A stretch of DNA of 64,000 bases from the NCBI GenBank assembly GCA_964035575.1, contig OZ037843.1:1240001-1304000 (forward strand), read 5' to 3'. Each line of letters begins with the position of its first letter. Position 1 is the first letter of the stretch. Below, piece by piece: positions 19,803-30,716 of the stretch. The notes under the pieces were generated by a model. The model was not told the DNA's origin, did not search any database, and saw only the letters and a program-made list of their open reading frames with translations. Source of the DNA: Rhynchopus sp. YZ270_cl-10. Taxonomy: Eukaryota > Euglenozoa > Diplonemea > Diplonemida > Diplonemidae. The translations under genes and the position numbers were made by a program.

Positions 19803-22800
19803 ATGGTGTCATGCGGGATCCAGTCGCTGACAGTGCTGCTGTGTGTGGTGCTGATTCTGTCGACAGGTGCGATCATCGGTGGCTTCACTCTGTCAACATG
19901 GGACGACCTTCTGGAGAAGGCACGTGACACAGGTGACGAGGGCTTCGGGATGTGTCTCGACAGTGGTACGGCGGACATCGAAACGGTCTCGGCACGCTAC
20001 CTGCGATCTGTCCTTGGCAACGTGGACGCGGCAGTGAAGGAGTACCTGAAGATGCCTGAGCAGCTGATGATGTCTGTTGTCAACCTGGCACAGGCACACC
20101 ACCCAGACGTCAGCACGAGCCCTGCCTTTATCAAGAATATTGTGCGCCGTGCACTAATATCCTCTTTCAAGGCTGGTGCTGACGCTGGGCTTGCCTTCCT
20201 CGAATACGAAGCGTACCCGTGGAGTCCGGCACATCCTGTTCCGTGGAAAATGTCGGACGGGTACGCAGGGTGGGGCGCGCGGTCCAGGATAAGCCCATTG
20301 ACTACATTGGGAGGCATCCTGCCGACGAACGGCACGAAGGTTATCACGTTAATGGAACTGCTAGACCCGGTGACGCTGCAGCCAGGGCAATCGGACATGA
20401 TGGCCTATTCCGAAGTGAATGACGTGGGAGACTGGAAGTACCCCTCAGAGCCGTGCAACTTCCCAGACTACAGCAAAGGCGAGGTAAAGGGAATGTGCTT
20501 CTATCCCGCAGCTACACTCGAGCCCCCGGGTTCCGAAACCTATCTCGCCCATCAACGCGGGCTCCACAACTTGGGTGCTGACGACCCACCCCTAAACCCT
20601 GTACATACGTTTGCCTACGCACCCGCGGTAGCACGTTGGTCAAGCATGTATTGGGATATTAGCTACACCTTCACCCACCCAGATATGTACACGATGTACC
20701 CCAAGCAGGGCAAGCGTGTGGGTACTGTCACGTCCTCCGCGACTACACAGGGGATATCCGACGTGGTGCGTGCACAGCTGCTCCCGGCCGGCACGTCGCT
20801 GTACCTGGTGGAGGACTCCTCAGGATCAGTGGGGACAGTTGTCGCGTACAACAGAGGACGGGAGCTGAGGATGGTACGAGAAATGAGCGCGATTGGCATC
20901 GTGTTAAACCTTGCATACAGCATCAACATAACGAACCACTCGATGGAAGACGCAACATCGCACATCCCCTCAGTGATTGCAGAGCACGGGCAGTTTGCGT
21001 TCAGACTCCCGCGGAACTACAGAGACCTTGTGGAGATGACAAAGGCCTCCTTCCTGAAGTGGTCTGACTCGAACGGCACAGAGTTCTGGACAATCACGTC
21101 GACAATTGAACGTGGAACGATCTTCTGGTATTCAACCCTTCTTGTGCCTCGGACGTCTGTGATGGATACGATTGATGCGTCGACGAATGCAATCCGTGCG
21201 AAGGTGGCATCAGATCTGTCCTCTGCAGACGCACAGAAGGAGGATGCGGTGACTGTGATGGCGATTGTGACGGCTGTTGCGGTGATAGGACTTCTTGCCA
21301 TTGCTGTTGTGTTCACACGCTACATCACGTCACCTCTACTGAAGCTTGGGAGAGAGATGGCAAATGTGGCTGTGATGGACCTGGAGGCTGTGGACACGGG
21401 CCGTGCAGTGTCGCAGCTGAGTGAAGTGGGGATGATGCAGCGCAGCTTTGTTACCATGGTGGCGAACCTGCAGAAGTACAAGAAGTTCCTCCCTGGTGCG
21501 CTCTTTGAGGAGAAGGAGCAGGACATTGTGCGGAACTCACGACCACCACCTGGCATCACGAGCGGGACAGCCACGTTGGTGTTCACAGACATCCGTTCCT
21601 CGACTTCGATCTGGGAGGCTGTGCCTCAGGGTATGTGTGAAGCACTGAAGATCCACAACAGAATCATCCGAGAAGCGATGGATGAGTTTGAAGGCTACGA
21701 AGTGAAGACAATCGGGGACGCGTTTATGGTTGCATTTGCGACGGTGCTTGACGGTGTGAACTTCGGGTTGCGTGTGCACGAGGCTCTCCGCAATGCAACG
21801 TGGCCTGCAGAGTTGCTGCATTTCAAACTCTGTGCCGACACAGGACCACTCTGGGGTGGGCTGACTGTGCGCATTGGTGTGAACGCCGGCCCTGTGACTG
21901 TGGAGAAGAACACACTTACGGGGCGGACAGACTACTTCGGACACACTGTGAACGTGGCCTCTCGCCTTGAGAGCACGTGCCAGCCAGGTGCTGTTGGACT
22001 GCGTCATGAGGTGTGGCAGGAGGAGTGTTCTGGGGTGTGCAGTGCTGCTGTGGGTGAGGTGAACAGGATTGAGCTGAAGGGTGTGTCTGGGAAGACACCC
22101 GTGTGCTGTGTGTGGCCTCCCTCGCTTGCTGGGCGTGTGACGAACCCGCTGACAGAGCGACGCCTGTCTGCCGGCTCCTCCTCGGTCCACACTACTGCAT
22201 CTTCTGTGGTGTCACACACCTCAATCAAGACCATGAGCTCCACGTCCACGATGTCTTTACCGGGAAGTGTGTCGACGTCTGGGCGTCTGGCAACGGTCGG
22301 TATTGTGCAGGTAGCTGTCGGGGACGAAGCCCACGTTTCAGCAATGCGCACAATGTCAACACACTTGATAACGTTGAAGTCGTGTCTCGACCGCAGTGGT
22401 GGGCGTATGGTGTCAGTCATCGGCAGTTTTGTGTGCATCGCGTGGAACCTGTCACACGCGGCCCCAGCACACGTTGAGAACTCACTGCGCTTTGTGCAGT
22501 ATCTGCACGGCACGTCTTCGGTACGTGTTGGTGGCCTTGTGACCGGCACAGTGCACCATGGCGACGTGAGTGCGAAGACGTTGCGCTTCGTGACTGTGTT
22601 GGGAGACGCTGTGCAGAAGTGCTGGTGTCTGTGCATAGAGGCGAAGAAGGAGGAGGTGTTCTTCCTGTACGAGCCACCTGTGGACACAGTACTGCCGCAG
22701 AACCTTGAGCGTGCGCTGTCACCACATAGGACTGGTGTGTATGTGGTGAAGCAGAAGCGGGACACGTCGCAGTTGGATCCAGTTGTGGACAACTATATGC

Positions 22801-22805
22801 TGTGA
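19803..22805 (+). CDS. Receptor-type class III adenylate cyclase (cyclase A)
   Basis: 1000 residues. A membrane segment (about 7-30) is followed by an ectodomain to about 480, which I suspect is Cache-like (WDISYTFTHPDMYTMYP, LYLVEDSSGSVGTVVAYN). A second membrane segment (about 482-505) leads into a HAMP-like stretch (SPLLKLGREM...SEVGMMQRSF). The cyclase domain (about 587-745) is complete: metal Asp596 (VFTDIRSS) and Asp639 (GDAF), adenine-selecting Lys635 and Asp710, and transition-state Asn717 and Arg721 with the canonical Asp+7/+11 spacing. This predicts cAMP synthesis. A second, degenerate cyclase-like domain (about 831-985) lacks these residues. The in-frame ATG at 19680 is rejected because it lies in the leader shared by all paralogues. 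No introns. Ligand and localisation are unknown; plasma or ciliary membrane is likely. Confidence 0.9.
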   Translation: MVSCGIQSLTVLLCVVLILSTGAIIGGFTLSTWDDLLEKARDTGDEGFGMCLDSGTADIETVSARYLRSVLGNVDAAVKEYLKMPEQLMMSVVNLAQAHHPDVSTSPAFIKNIVRRALISSFKAGADAGLAFLEYEAYPWSPAHPVPWKMSDGYAGWGARSRISPLTTLGGILPTNGTKVITLMELLDPVTLQPGQSDMMAYSEVNDVGDWKYPSEPCNFPDYSKGEVKGMCFYPAATLEPPGSETYLAHQRGLHNLGADDPPLNPVHTFAYAPAVARWSSMYWDISYTFTHPDMYTMYPKQGKRVGTVTSSATTQGISDVVRAQLLPAGTSLYLVEDSSGSVGTVVAYNRGRELRMVREMSAIGIVLNLAYSINITNHSMEDATSHIPSVIAEHGQFAFRLPRNYRDLVEMTKASFLKWSDSNGTEFWTITSTIERGTIFWYSTLLVPRTSVMDTIDASTNAIRAKVASDLSSADAQKEDAVTVMAIVTAVAVIGLLAIAVVFTRYITSPLLKLGREMANVAVMDLEAVDTGRAVSQLSEVGMMQRSFVTMVANLQKYKKFLPGALFEEKEQDIVRNSRPPPGITSGTATLVFTDIRSSTSIWEAVPQGMCEALKIHNRIIREAMDEFEGYEVKTIGDAFMVAFATVLDGVNFGLRVHEALRNATWPAELLHFKLCADTGPLWGGLTVRIGVNAGPVTVEKNTLTGRTDYFGHTVNVASRLESTCQPGAVGLRHEVWQEECSGVCSAAVGEVNRIELKGVSGKTPVCCVWPPSLAGRVTNPLTERRLSAGSSSVHTTASSVVSHTSIKTMSSTSTMSLPGSVSTSGRLATVGIVQVAVGDEAHVSAMRTMSTHLITLKSCLDRSGGRMVSVIGSFVCIAWNLSHAAPAHVENSLRFVQYLHGTSSVRVGGLVTGTVHHGDVSAKTLRFVTVLGDAVQKCWCLCIEAKKEEVFFLYEPPVDTVLPQNLERALSPHRTGVYVVKQKRDTSQLDPVVDNYML

Positions 22806-23039
22806 TGTGACCCACTGCAGGATCCTCCTTTTGTCAGGCAGGTGGTTAACTATGACTGTCACGCTTATGTGGATGAGATGCTGTCTTGCATCGTTGTTTT
22901 CCAACAACGGATATGGACTCGTCCGGAAACCCCCACACGGCATCCACCCCACAACGTTGCCTTGTCTTGCATCCTGTCTGTCCCCACACCACACCACACA
23001 TCCCAGACACTCTCTTCCCTTTCTGTACACCTCAGAACA
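22806..23039. other. Spacer between cyclase A and cyclase B
   Basis: 234 bp. Its last 80 bp are the conserved cyclase leader (GTTGCCTTGTCTTGCATCC through CCTCAGAACA). Close spacing suggests tandem duplication and perhaps joint transcription. Confidence 0.6.
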
Positions 23040-25661
23040 ATGGTGTCATGCGGGATCCAGTCGCTGACAATACTGCTGTGTGTGGTGCTGATTCTGTCGA
23101 CAGGTGCGATCATCGGTGGCTTCACTCTGTCAACATGGGACGACCTTCTGGAGAAGGCACGTGACACAGGTGACGAGGGCTTCGGGATGTGTCTCGACAG
23201 TGGTACGGCGGACATCGAAACGGTTTCGGCACGCTACTTGCACTCTGTCCTCGTCAACGTGGACACGGCAGTGAAGGAGTACCTGAGGGTGCCTGAGCAG
23301 CTCGTGATGTCGCTCGCCACCCTGGCGAGGGCACGCCACCCCAACGTGAGCACGAGCCCTGCCTTTGGGGCGACAACAATACGTCCTGCGAGCATGGCTG
23401 CTCATGTGGCTGGGATGGCGTATGGTATGCTCAAGATCGGGCACGAAGCGTACCCGTGGTGTGCGGCACATCCTGTTCCGTGGAAGAGGGGTGACGGGTT
23501 TGCAGGGTGGGGCTCACGCACCTCACACAGGACACTGAACTCTGCGACTGGTGTCCTTCCTACTAATGGCACGAAGGTTCTCCTAGTGTATGAGTCGCGT
23601 GACCACGTGACGCTGGCAGAGGGACTTTCCGACTACGCTGTCATAGGAGAAGCCAACGAGGTGGGCGACATCAAGTATCCCCATCAGCCGTGCAACTACC
23701 GACCTGACTACAACAAAGGCGAGTTGCGTGGACTGTGCGTGTTGCCCATGAAGCACGCCGAGCCCGTAGGGAACCCGATCATAGCCCAACGCGGCAGAGA
23801 GCTCTACTTCCTGGGTGCCGATGATCCACCACTCAACCCTGTGGACACGCTTGTCTACGCACCTATGCAGGTCGCATGGGACTACACGTCCTGGGAGCTG
23901 AGCTATACCTACACCCACCCAGATATGTACACGATGTACCCCAAGCAGGGCAAGCGTGTGGGTTCCGTGAGTGCCACCGTGACTACAGACGGAGTGACCG
24001 ACGTGGTGCGTGCACAACTGCTCCCGACCGGCACGTCGCTGTACCTTGTGGATTACGAACGTGTATCTGGTTCAGTGGGGACAGTTGTTGCGTACAACAG
24101 AGGACGGCAGTTGTCGAAGGTGTTGGTACTTAATACCAATAACGGCGAATGGATGGACCAGGCATCGAGCATCAACATAACGAACCACTCGATGGAAGAC
24201 GCGACGTCGCACATCCCCTCAGTGATTGCAGAGCACGGGCGGTTTGTGTTCACACACCCGCGGAACTACAGAGACCTTGTGGAGAAGACAGAGGACTCCT
24301 TCCTGAAGTGGTCTGACTCGAACGGCACGGAGTTCTGGACAATCACGTCGACAATTGAACACAGAACGATCTTCTGGTATTCAACCCTTCTTGTGCCGAG
24401 GACGTCTGTGATGGACTCGATTGATGCGTCGACGAATGCAATCCGTGCGAAGGTGGCATCAGATCTGTCCTCTGCAGACGCACAGAAGGAGGATGCGGTG
24501 ACTGTGATGGTGGTTGTGACGGCTGTTGCGGTCATTGCGGCTCTTGCCGTTGCTGTTGTGTTCACACGTTACATCACGTCACCTCTGCTGAAGCTTGGGA
24601 GAGAGATGGCAAGTGTGGCTGTGATGGACCTGGAGGCTGTGGACACGGGCCGTGCAGTGTCGCAGCTGAGTGAAGTGGGGATGATGCAGCGCAGCTTTGT
24701 TACCATGGTGGCGAACCTGGTGGAGTACCGGAACTACATGCCGCAGAGTGTGCTTGTCAACGACACTGATGCCGAAGAAGCACTCTCAGACCGTACAGGG
24801 GCAGAGTCGGTGGTGTCCTCTTGCCATTCAGCCTCAGGGCCGCAGGAGCAAAGCTCTTCTCTTGACCAGAAGCAGAACCAAAAGGCACTGCGTGTGGAAG
24901 GGATGAAGAAGAAGAGGGTATCACTGGCACACATGAACGTCGTGTCGTGGCACGCCTTCTGTACAGAACATAATGACGCAGAGGTGCTCTCCGCACACGC
25001 AGGTGTGATTGAGAATATCCTGGCAGCAGTGCAGCACAACAAGGGCATGTGCGACACGTTTGCTGGCGACAAGATACTTGCCACCTTCAACGCCTTTGTT
25101 CCGAAGCCGTCACACAGTGTTTCCTGTGTGAAGGCTGCACACGAAGCAGCAAAAGCACTTGGTGATGTGCACACGATCTCGTATGGGTGCACGACAGGCG
25201 AGGCACGTGTCGGGAACATGGGTTGCAACGGGATGAAGAAGGTGTCGATTCTTTCGCAGTCCATGTCGTGGGTGGTTGTACTTGAGCGTTGGAACAGAAT
25301 GAACGCACTTCCTGGTGTTGTTGACCAGAACTCGGCGCGGGAGATGGAGGGACAGGTGGTCCTCCGTTGTGAAGGAGCTGTACTGTACGAGAAGTTCAGT
25401 GAGAAGGCGCAGACTGTGTTTGCTGTGAAGGGTCTGTGCAGCACGAAAGACGAGGAGTGGATGTACCAGCTGGAGTCCCTCGCACAAAGCAACCCTCATG
25501 CACTGTGGAATGAAGCTTTTGCACACATCATCGCACAGGAGTTTGGTCAAGCTGCTGTTGCGCTTGACAGCATCGGCACCGAGCAACGAGAGCACTACGA
25601 GACGCTAGCGAGATACGCCAATGCGAAGGCTTATGACCCTTTCGTTGTGTGTATGTACTAG
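23040..25661 (+). CDS. Receptor with degenerate cyclase-like domain (cyclase paralogue B)
   Basis: 873 residues. N-terminal membrane segment, ectodomain, second membrane segment and HAMP-like part match cyclase A, but after YRNYMPQSVLV the catalytic domain of A is absent. A Ser-rich linker leads to a cyclase-like domain (about 625-790): VSLAHMNVVSW, MCDTFAGDKILATF and GMKKVSILSQSMSWVVVLER. By alignment with A the first metal Asp is Asn, the adenine-selecting Lys and Asp are lost, and the transition-state Asn and Arg are replaced, leaving one Asp. It is probably a pseudoenzyme, acting as a sensor or as a partner of A. The ectodomain differs much more from A than the flanking parts do. Confidence 0.88.
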   Translation: MVSCGIQSLTILLCVVLILSTGAIIGGFTLSTWDDLLEKARDTGDEGFGMCLDSGTADIETVSARYLHSVLVNVDTAVKEYLRVPEQLVMSLATLARARHPNVSTSPAFGATTIRPASMAAHVAGMAYGMLKIGHEAYPWCAAHPVPWKRGDGFAGWGSRTSHRTLNSATGVLPTNGTKVLLVYESRDHVTLAEGLSDYAVIGEANEVGDIKYPHQPCNYRPDYNKGELRGLCVLPMKHAEPVGNPIIAQRGRELYFLGADDPPLNPVDTLVYAPMQVAWDYTSWELSYTYTHPDMYTMYPKQGKRVGSVSATVTTDGVTDVVRAQLLPTGTSLYLVDYERVSGSVGTVVAYNRGRQLSKVLVLNTNNGEWMDQASSINITNHSMEDATSHIPSVIAEHGRFVFTHPRNYRDLVEKTEDSFLKWSDSNGTEFWTITSTIEHRTIFWYSTLLVPRTSVMDSIDASTNAIRAKVASDLSSADAQKEDAVTVMVVVTAVAVIAALAVAVVFTRYITSPLLKLGREMASVAVMDLEAVDTGRAVSQLSEVGMMQRSFVTMVANLVEYRNYMPQSVLVNDTDAEEALSDRTGAESVVSSCHSASGPQEQSSSLDQKQNQKALRVEGMKKKRVSLAHMNVVSWHAFCTEHNDAEVLSAHAGVIENILAAVQHNKGMCDTFAGDKILATFNAFVPKPSHSVSCVKAAHEAAKALGDVHTISYGCTTGEARVGNMGCNGMKKVSILSQSMSWVVVLERWNRMNALPGVVDQNSAREMEGQVVLRCEGAVLYEKFSEKAQTVFAVKGLCSTKDEEWMYQLESLAQSNPHALWNEAFAHIIAQEFGQAAVALDSIGTEQREHYETLARYANAKAYDPFVVCMY

Positions 25662-26447
25662 CTAACGCACGATGGAGCTTTGCACACCCACTTTCGTAGC
25701 ACCCTGCCGTCAGGTGCGTGAACTGTGAACCGTGCACTGAGGGATGCGTGCCGTTCACATGCCACGCCATGCTGCAGCATTTCGCCTGCTGCGTGTACCA
25801 CCCCGACTGCATCTGGATGCTGCTTGCGCCAGCCACCCGAGGAGTGTGACGTGCATGAGCACACCCCTGGCACATCGTCCTTCAGCAGGCGCGTCTCTCA
25901 CTCAATGATGGGGCCATATGCCTATCATCACCCACACCTCACGTGGCCCATCACCTCTGTGCACCACCTGCTCAGCCTTGTCTCCACCCTGCCACCCTCA
26001 CCCTCCTGGGGCTGCATGCGGCTGAGGCAATATCGGCTGCACTTTGTAGTGGGAGATGATTCAAATATCTGAGACTTTGTTGGCTGTTTTTTCCTTTTTA
26101 TTTGTAACGCCGAAAACTGGCGAGGGGTGATAGTCATGGTGAGTCTGAGGCAACATGAAAGGTAGACTTTATCGCCTCTATTATCTCACTAAAGGACCCC
26201 CTCCCCTGGCGGAGCATACGGTGTAGGTACTTCTTCACAGAGAAACAGAGCAACAGAGCTGAGGTGGGTCGAGGTTTTGTGCGTTCTGTTGTGCTGTACG
26301 CGTATGGAGGAGGGACTGATTCGTGAAGGCGAGTGGTTCAGCTGGCTTTTTAGAAATGAGGGCTGAACACTTGATGTGGCAGCAAACCGCTTAAAACAAA
26401 AGTAACCTCCGGTGGCCTACGTGCTGGAGCGCAGTCTCGGAATAGAA
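25662..26447. other. Spacer downstream of cyclase B
   Basis: The first 400 bp are GC-rich with no convincing ORF, perhaps the 3' UTR of B. The rest is AT-rich. No repeats recognised except scattered short ones. Confidence 0.5.
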
Positions 26448-27238
26448 GTCTATTTTTTTATCTAACTCAGTGAAATAAAACTCGTGTAATTTTTCGGATT
26501 ACCCACAAAAGTGAGTGATATAATATGCCCTTTTTGTCACTCAATTTGAACCTAAAATACGTGGGCGAGTGAAAAAAAGTATCACTCAGTGAAAAAAAGC
26601 ACTTTTTCATCACTCCCCTTAAACACGCTCAAACACTGCCAAAAACGAGGAAGGACAGGATACATGACACTTACGGATACCAAGTCTCAGCGGGTATGAG
26701 AAGCAAGGAGGTGTACAAGAAGAAATGGGACGAGTTCTTGCGGCTTTCAAACCTCCGTAAGCCATCCAGCTTGGAGGAAGAACATTTCGCTGTCCACTTT
26801 TATCATCTTCGCACTGTGCGAAACCTGGCAACGAGCACATGCTGGACTACTCACAGCATGTAAACAAGTACCTGGAAATTGAGGCCAGGCGTATCCCAGG
26901 TTGACCCCTCATTGAAGACGATGTCGAAAAATGAGCAACAGAAGCAGGCCTAAGCCTTCACACCGAGTGACCTGGTCCGCTTCGTGTGACGGACCTCGAA
27001 AACGACACGTACTGGCTTGTGAGGAAGTCCTGCATCTCAGTAAGGTTCTTCGGTGGATTGCGTACTGCGATCTTTTTTCTTGCTTTTAATCAGGCACCCA
27101 AATCCTCACGGGTACCTCAAAACACCTCATACCCCTGCCAAACATAGTATTTCGTAACAAAAATGGCATATTATATACTCACTTTTATAGGTAATCCGCA
27201 AAATTAAACTCGTTTATTTCCCCGTTAGATAAAAGATC
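26448..27238. mobile_element. TIR element with a broken tyrosine-recombinase gene (fossil)
   Basis: Imperfect terminal inverted repeats of about 80 bp (26448-26532 and about 27160-27238) share GGCATATTATAT, CACTCACTTTT, GGTAATCCG and TTAGATAAAA. The interior (about 26690-27100, + strand) keeps stretches typical of tyrosine recombinases: KKKWDEFLRLSNLRKPSS, HFAVHFYHLRTVRNLA, FTPSDLVRF and FGGLRTA, the last resembling the first catalytic Arg box. Such recombinases are known from Cryptons and related eukaryotic elements. It is broken in several places and is an old insertion. Confidence 0.6.
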
Positions 27239-27239
27239 G

Positions 27240-27428
27240 TATCTGATTCAAAAAGCGCACTTCATTCACCTCGGGTGGTGTGCTTCAGAGTTGCATGCTC
27301 CATGGCAACTCGCTGCGCTCGTTACCATGAACCATTTTAGTACACTCGCTGCGCTCGTGTACTAAAATCGGCAACTCTGAAGCACACCACCCTCGGGTGA
27401 AATAAAGTGCACTTTTTGTCATCAGATA
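27240..27428. mobile_element. Foldback element next to the recombinase fossil
   Basis: The arms CTCGGGTGGTGTGCTTCAGA and TCTGAAGCACACCACCCTCG are inverted over about 45 bp, with outer parts ATCTGAT and GCACTT also mirrored. The centre contains CTCGCTGCGCTCGT twice. It may be an end of the recombinase element or a separate MITE. Confidence 0.6.
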
Positions 27429-27670
27429 AATAACTATTTTCTCTGTAGGTCGTTTGCATGTTCAGAAACATTTTTTGAACTAAAATGACAAGTGTTCAGT
27501 GTCAAGATCCTCCACGTAAGGGTTTTCCTCAAAGGGGTGTTTTTTTATTGGCTTTTTGTTTTGCAACAAAAATGTCCTCATTGCGAAAACTGTGCTTTTT
27601 TTTTCGTGGAGGATCTTGAGAGCCCTGCAAGTGTTGCTCTAATTTTTTCCGCACACTACTTTGTGAGCGG

Positions 27671-27806
27671 AAAGTGTCACGTCGTTCACTCACCCAACCG
27701 TGCTCCGCAACACCACCACCCAACAGGTGATTTTTAGTGTGTGGAAGCGTCAACGCATCAAATAACTACAAGAAGGGGGGTGAGGGAACGACAAGTGACA
27801 CTTTTT
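27671..27806. mobile_element. GTGTCAC-family MITE, copy 2
   Basis: Inverted relative to the copy at 2691-2828, with the same ends and the internal motif TGGAAGCGTCAACGCATCAA. It is followed directly by a copy of the CACTTTCAAC repeat (27810-27858). Confidence 0.7.
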
Positions 27807-27858
27807 CGCAGTGCCGACGGTGTGACGTTTGTACTTTCAACCTCTCTTTTTTTTCATG

Positions 27859-29315
27859 TTACTTTCACTCCACTCTATTTCCGCGTATGCCATCAATTTA
27901 TTGATTGCATATGTTGAAATACATGTTATTTCACCCCTCAAATGCTTTCTGTTCTCCTGAATTGAAAGTATATGACTTAAATGCTTCTTTTTTCGCTCCC
28001 CTGGGTCTATGCTGCACAGTTACGGAAAGGTGTACTGGCTGAACCCTACTTTTTATTTGCAAAAAATAAACCAAAAATTTTTCCAAAAAAAGAAGAGGAG
28101 AAAACTCCATAATAATATTATTTCGATTGAAATTTTTTGCTCCCTTTGGTGTGCTGGGAATTTGGTCGAGGACCTGTCAGGGACCTCTCAGTATTGGGTA
28201 CCCCAAGGGTGCCAAAGACCTGTCAGGGACCTGTTTGCGGCCGCTTCTGTAGCACACTTCGTTTTTTTTTTTTTTTTTCCTTTTTGCCGGCTCCGTGACG
28301 CCACAGAGCCGGCACACTCGTTGAATGCCTCACAAAACCTCAAATTTATTCCTCTTTGATTTGCTGTTGGGTTGGGAAATAAAACTTAGGCGCGTTATTA
28401 GAAACTGACCTTGATTAGCCAACGGTAAATTTGTCCTCACGCTTTTTCCTTTTTTTGAATCATTTCCCAAATTATCATGTGCGCCACCCAGGGTACGAGC
28501 CTAAATGGCTTCCTAAAATGGCTGCGGTCAACGAAAAAAAAAGACACAGTAGTAGATCAGCGAGGACAAATCAAGTGGCAAACTGTGAGTTTAGAATTTC
28601 CCCCCCCCCCCCCCCCAATTTTACTGGCGACAGCCACTATTTTACAACAATCCGTGAGATTTCATCCGGGACTGGCAACATACGCTGGGTCCTCACTCCC
28701 CCCCCTATGAGCCACTAACCTATACTTTTTGCATACACGAAGTGTTTATTGGAAACTGAACAAAAAAAGCGTTTAAAAATCAACAGATCAACTGTCTTCA
28801 CGCTTTCCTCTGGATTCCTCGTCTCCCCTCACCACATATTACCACGTGCGCCACTCTACTCAAAGCAAAGAGCCTAAATGGCTAGTACGAAGAAAGACGT
28901 GGTAGATTCCCATGGTGGTGTTTAAGTACGCCTTCAGGTACGCCTGAATTGGACTTAGCCCATGATTTGTTATGAGTTGTTCAGTTTTTCTCGTTAAATT
29001 GTACTGCAAATTTTTAGTTTTTCGGATGTCACAACTTACAGGAACAGAAAAAGGGGAAAACCCAAAAATGGTGAACAAAAGCAACAGGACGGTTGTGTGA
29101 ATGACCACTTCGTCTTGGAATTTATTTATTTTTTTGTCCTGTTTTCCAAAAAGTAAGAAGTGTTACAACCGTGGTGCTCTTTCTTTCCTGTTTGTTTACA
29201 CGTTTGTATTTTAGCACATTTGCTCGACCTCGTGAACAGTCGCGCGTCTCGTCTTGTTTTTGCCCTCTCTTTTGTGCTCCACGACACTTTCTGTACTTCA
29301 GAAAAACCACACTAC
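27859..29315. other. Spacer with several old repeats
   Basis: Contains the CAATTTATTGATTGCAT block (about 27890-27925), a diverged copy of the 186-bp repeat (GACGCCACAGAGCCGGCACA region, about 28283-28385) and two diverged direct copies (about 28404-28520 and 28749-28885) sharing GAAACTGA, TCACGCTTT and GAGCCTAAATGGCT. No supported gene. Confidence 0.5.
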
Positions 29316-29425
29316 CGTTTACCGTATTCGTAAAAATGTTAGTAAAAAAAAGGTCGAACTTCCAGAAAAATCTTGAGGTCGAACATTATTACGATTGATA
29401 ATTTTTTGTACGAATCTGGTAAACG
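29316..29425. mobile_element. TA-type MITE, CCGTATTCG family, short copy
   Basis: The ends CGTTTACCGTATTCGTA and TACGAATCTGGTAAACG are inverted, with the GGTCGAAC motifs of the element at 8900-9070 between them. The 3.2-kb TIR element begins a few bp away. Confidence 0.65.
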
Positions 29426-30716
29426 TAACTTATGGGGAGATCCGGGTGGCCGCAACAACACTATTCACAAAAAATCAAAAATAAATCACAAAAAATCACA
29501 CCCACTTTTACACGGTACCATAAAGATCTTAAGGAAGATATTTGTGTTTTTTCAGGATTCCTGGAAATCCTGACACTTTGTGTTTTTTTTCTTCAGGATT
29601 TTTCAAGATCCTGACAATTTGTGTTTTTTTTTTTTTTTTTACCAGGGGGCTTCTCTATGTTGTAGGCATACAGAGGTACAGATTTTACAGACCGGGGCCG
29701 CAACTGGCTGGGATGTCACGAAACCATACTTATCGCTAAATATGCCGTTTTTCCCGAAAAATTTTAGAATTCCACGCCCAATTTCTTTCTTTTTGGCAAA
29801 AAAAATTTTTCGCGCTTCGCGCGAAAAAGGTCCTCAGAAGCTCAATTCCGGAAACAAATACGGGGGGAGCGACGTTTTCCAACTCCTCCGCCATCAGCAG
29901 GAACACCTCCGTTTTCTCTTGAATCTGTGACGCTTGTTGCTGAGAAACAGGGCGACAGCGCGTTCAAGCATATTCCCCATCTTTTCAGTGTTAAACTCGT
30001 GGCGAAGCCACGGTACGCAACATTTCTAAAAAATGCGCTTACAATTGCACCTTTTTTTACAGCCAAACTATGTCATGGAAAGGATGTAATGCAAGCTTGC
30101 GCCGCAGGCGCATGGTACGCTACTTTTTTCTTTGCCCTTATCCTTCTTTCTCACTCCTCATTGCTTCCCAAAGGTTCTGGCGAAGCCACGGTACGCAACA
30201 TTTCTTTAAAATGTTGACATAAAATGGCACTTTTGCTGGTAACTATCGTCCAGTTCCGTAAATTTTACTTCCATATTTTGCTAAAACGAAAGTTTCTAGC
30301 GAAGCCACGGTACGCAACATTTCTAAAAATTGCGCTTAAAATTGCCTACTATGTCGCGGGAAGGGTGGGTTGAAAGCTCGCGCCGCAGTGCATCTTCCTT
30401 TTCCGGTAAAATAGAAGAAAATTGTCTTCTAAAAATAGAATTCTGTGGGGGTTAGGTGAGAGGTGGGCGGAGCCCCCACTCCTCACCTAACCCCACCCCA
30501 GCCTCAATCCAAAACCCAAATTACCACGTATGGACACGTACGGATTCCACCTTTTCAAAACAATTCACGTATGGATTTCCATACGTTCCACACGTGGAAC
30601 GTAATCCCTGTCACCAGAGTCACTCAACGAACCCTTTTTTGCGGAGCAAAAAATGAAAAAATGGCGCCGCAGGCAAAAAAATTTAAGATACAGGATGCAA
30701 CCCAGTTCCCCAGGTG

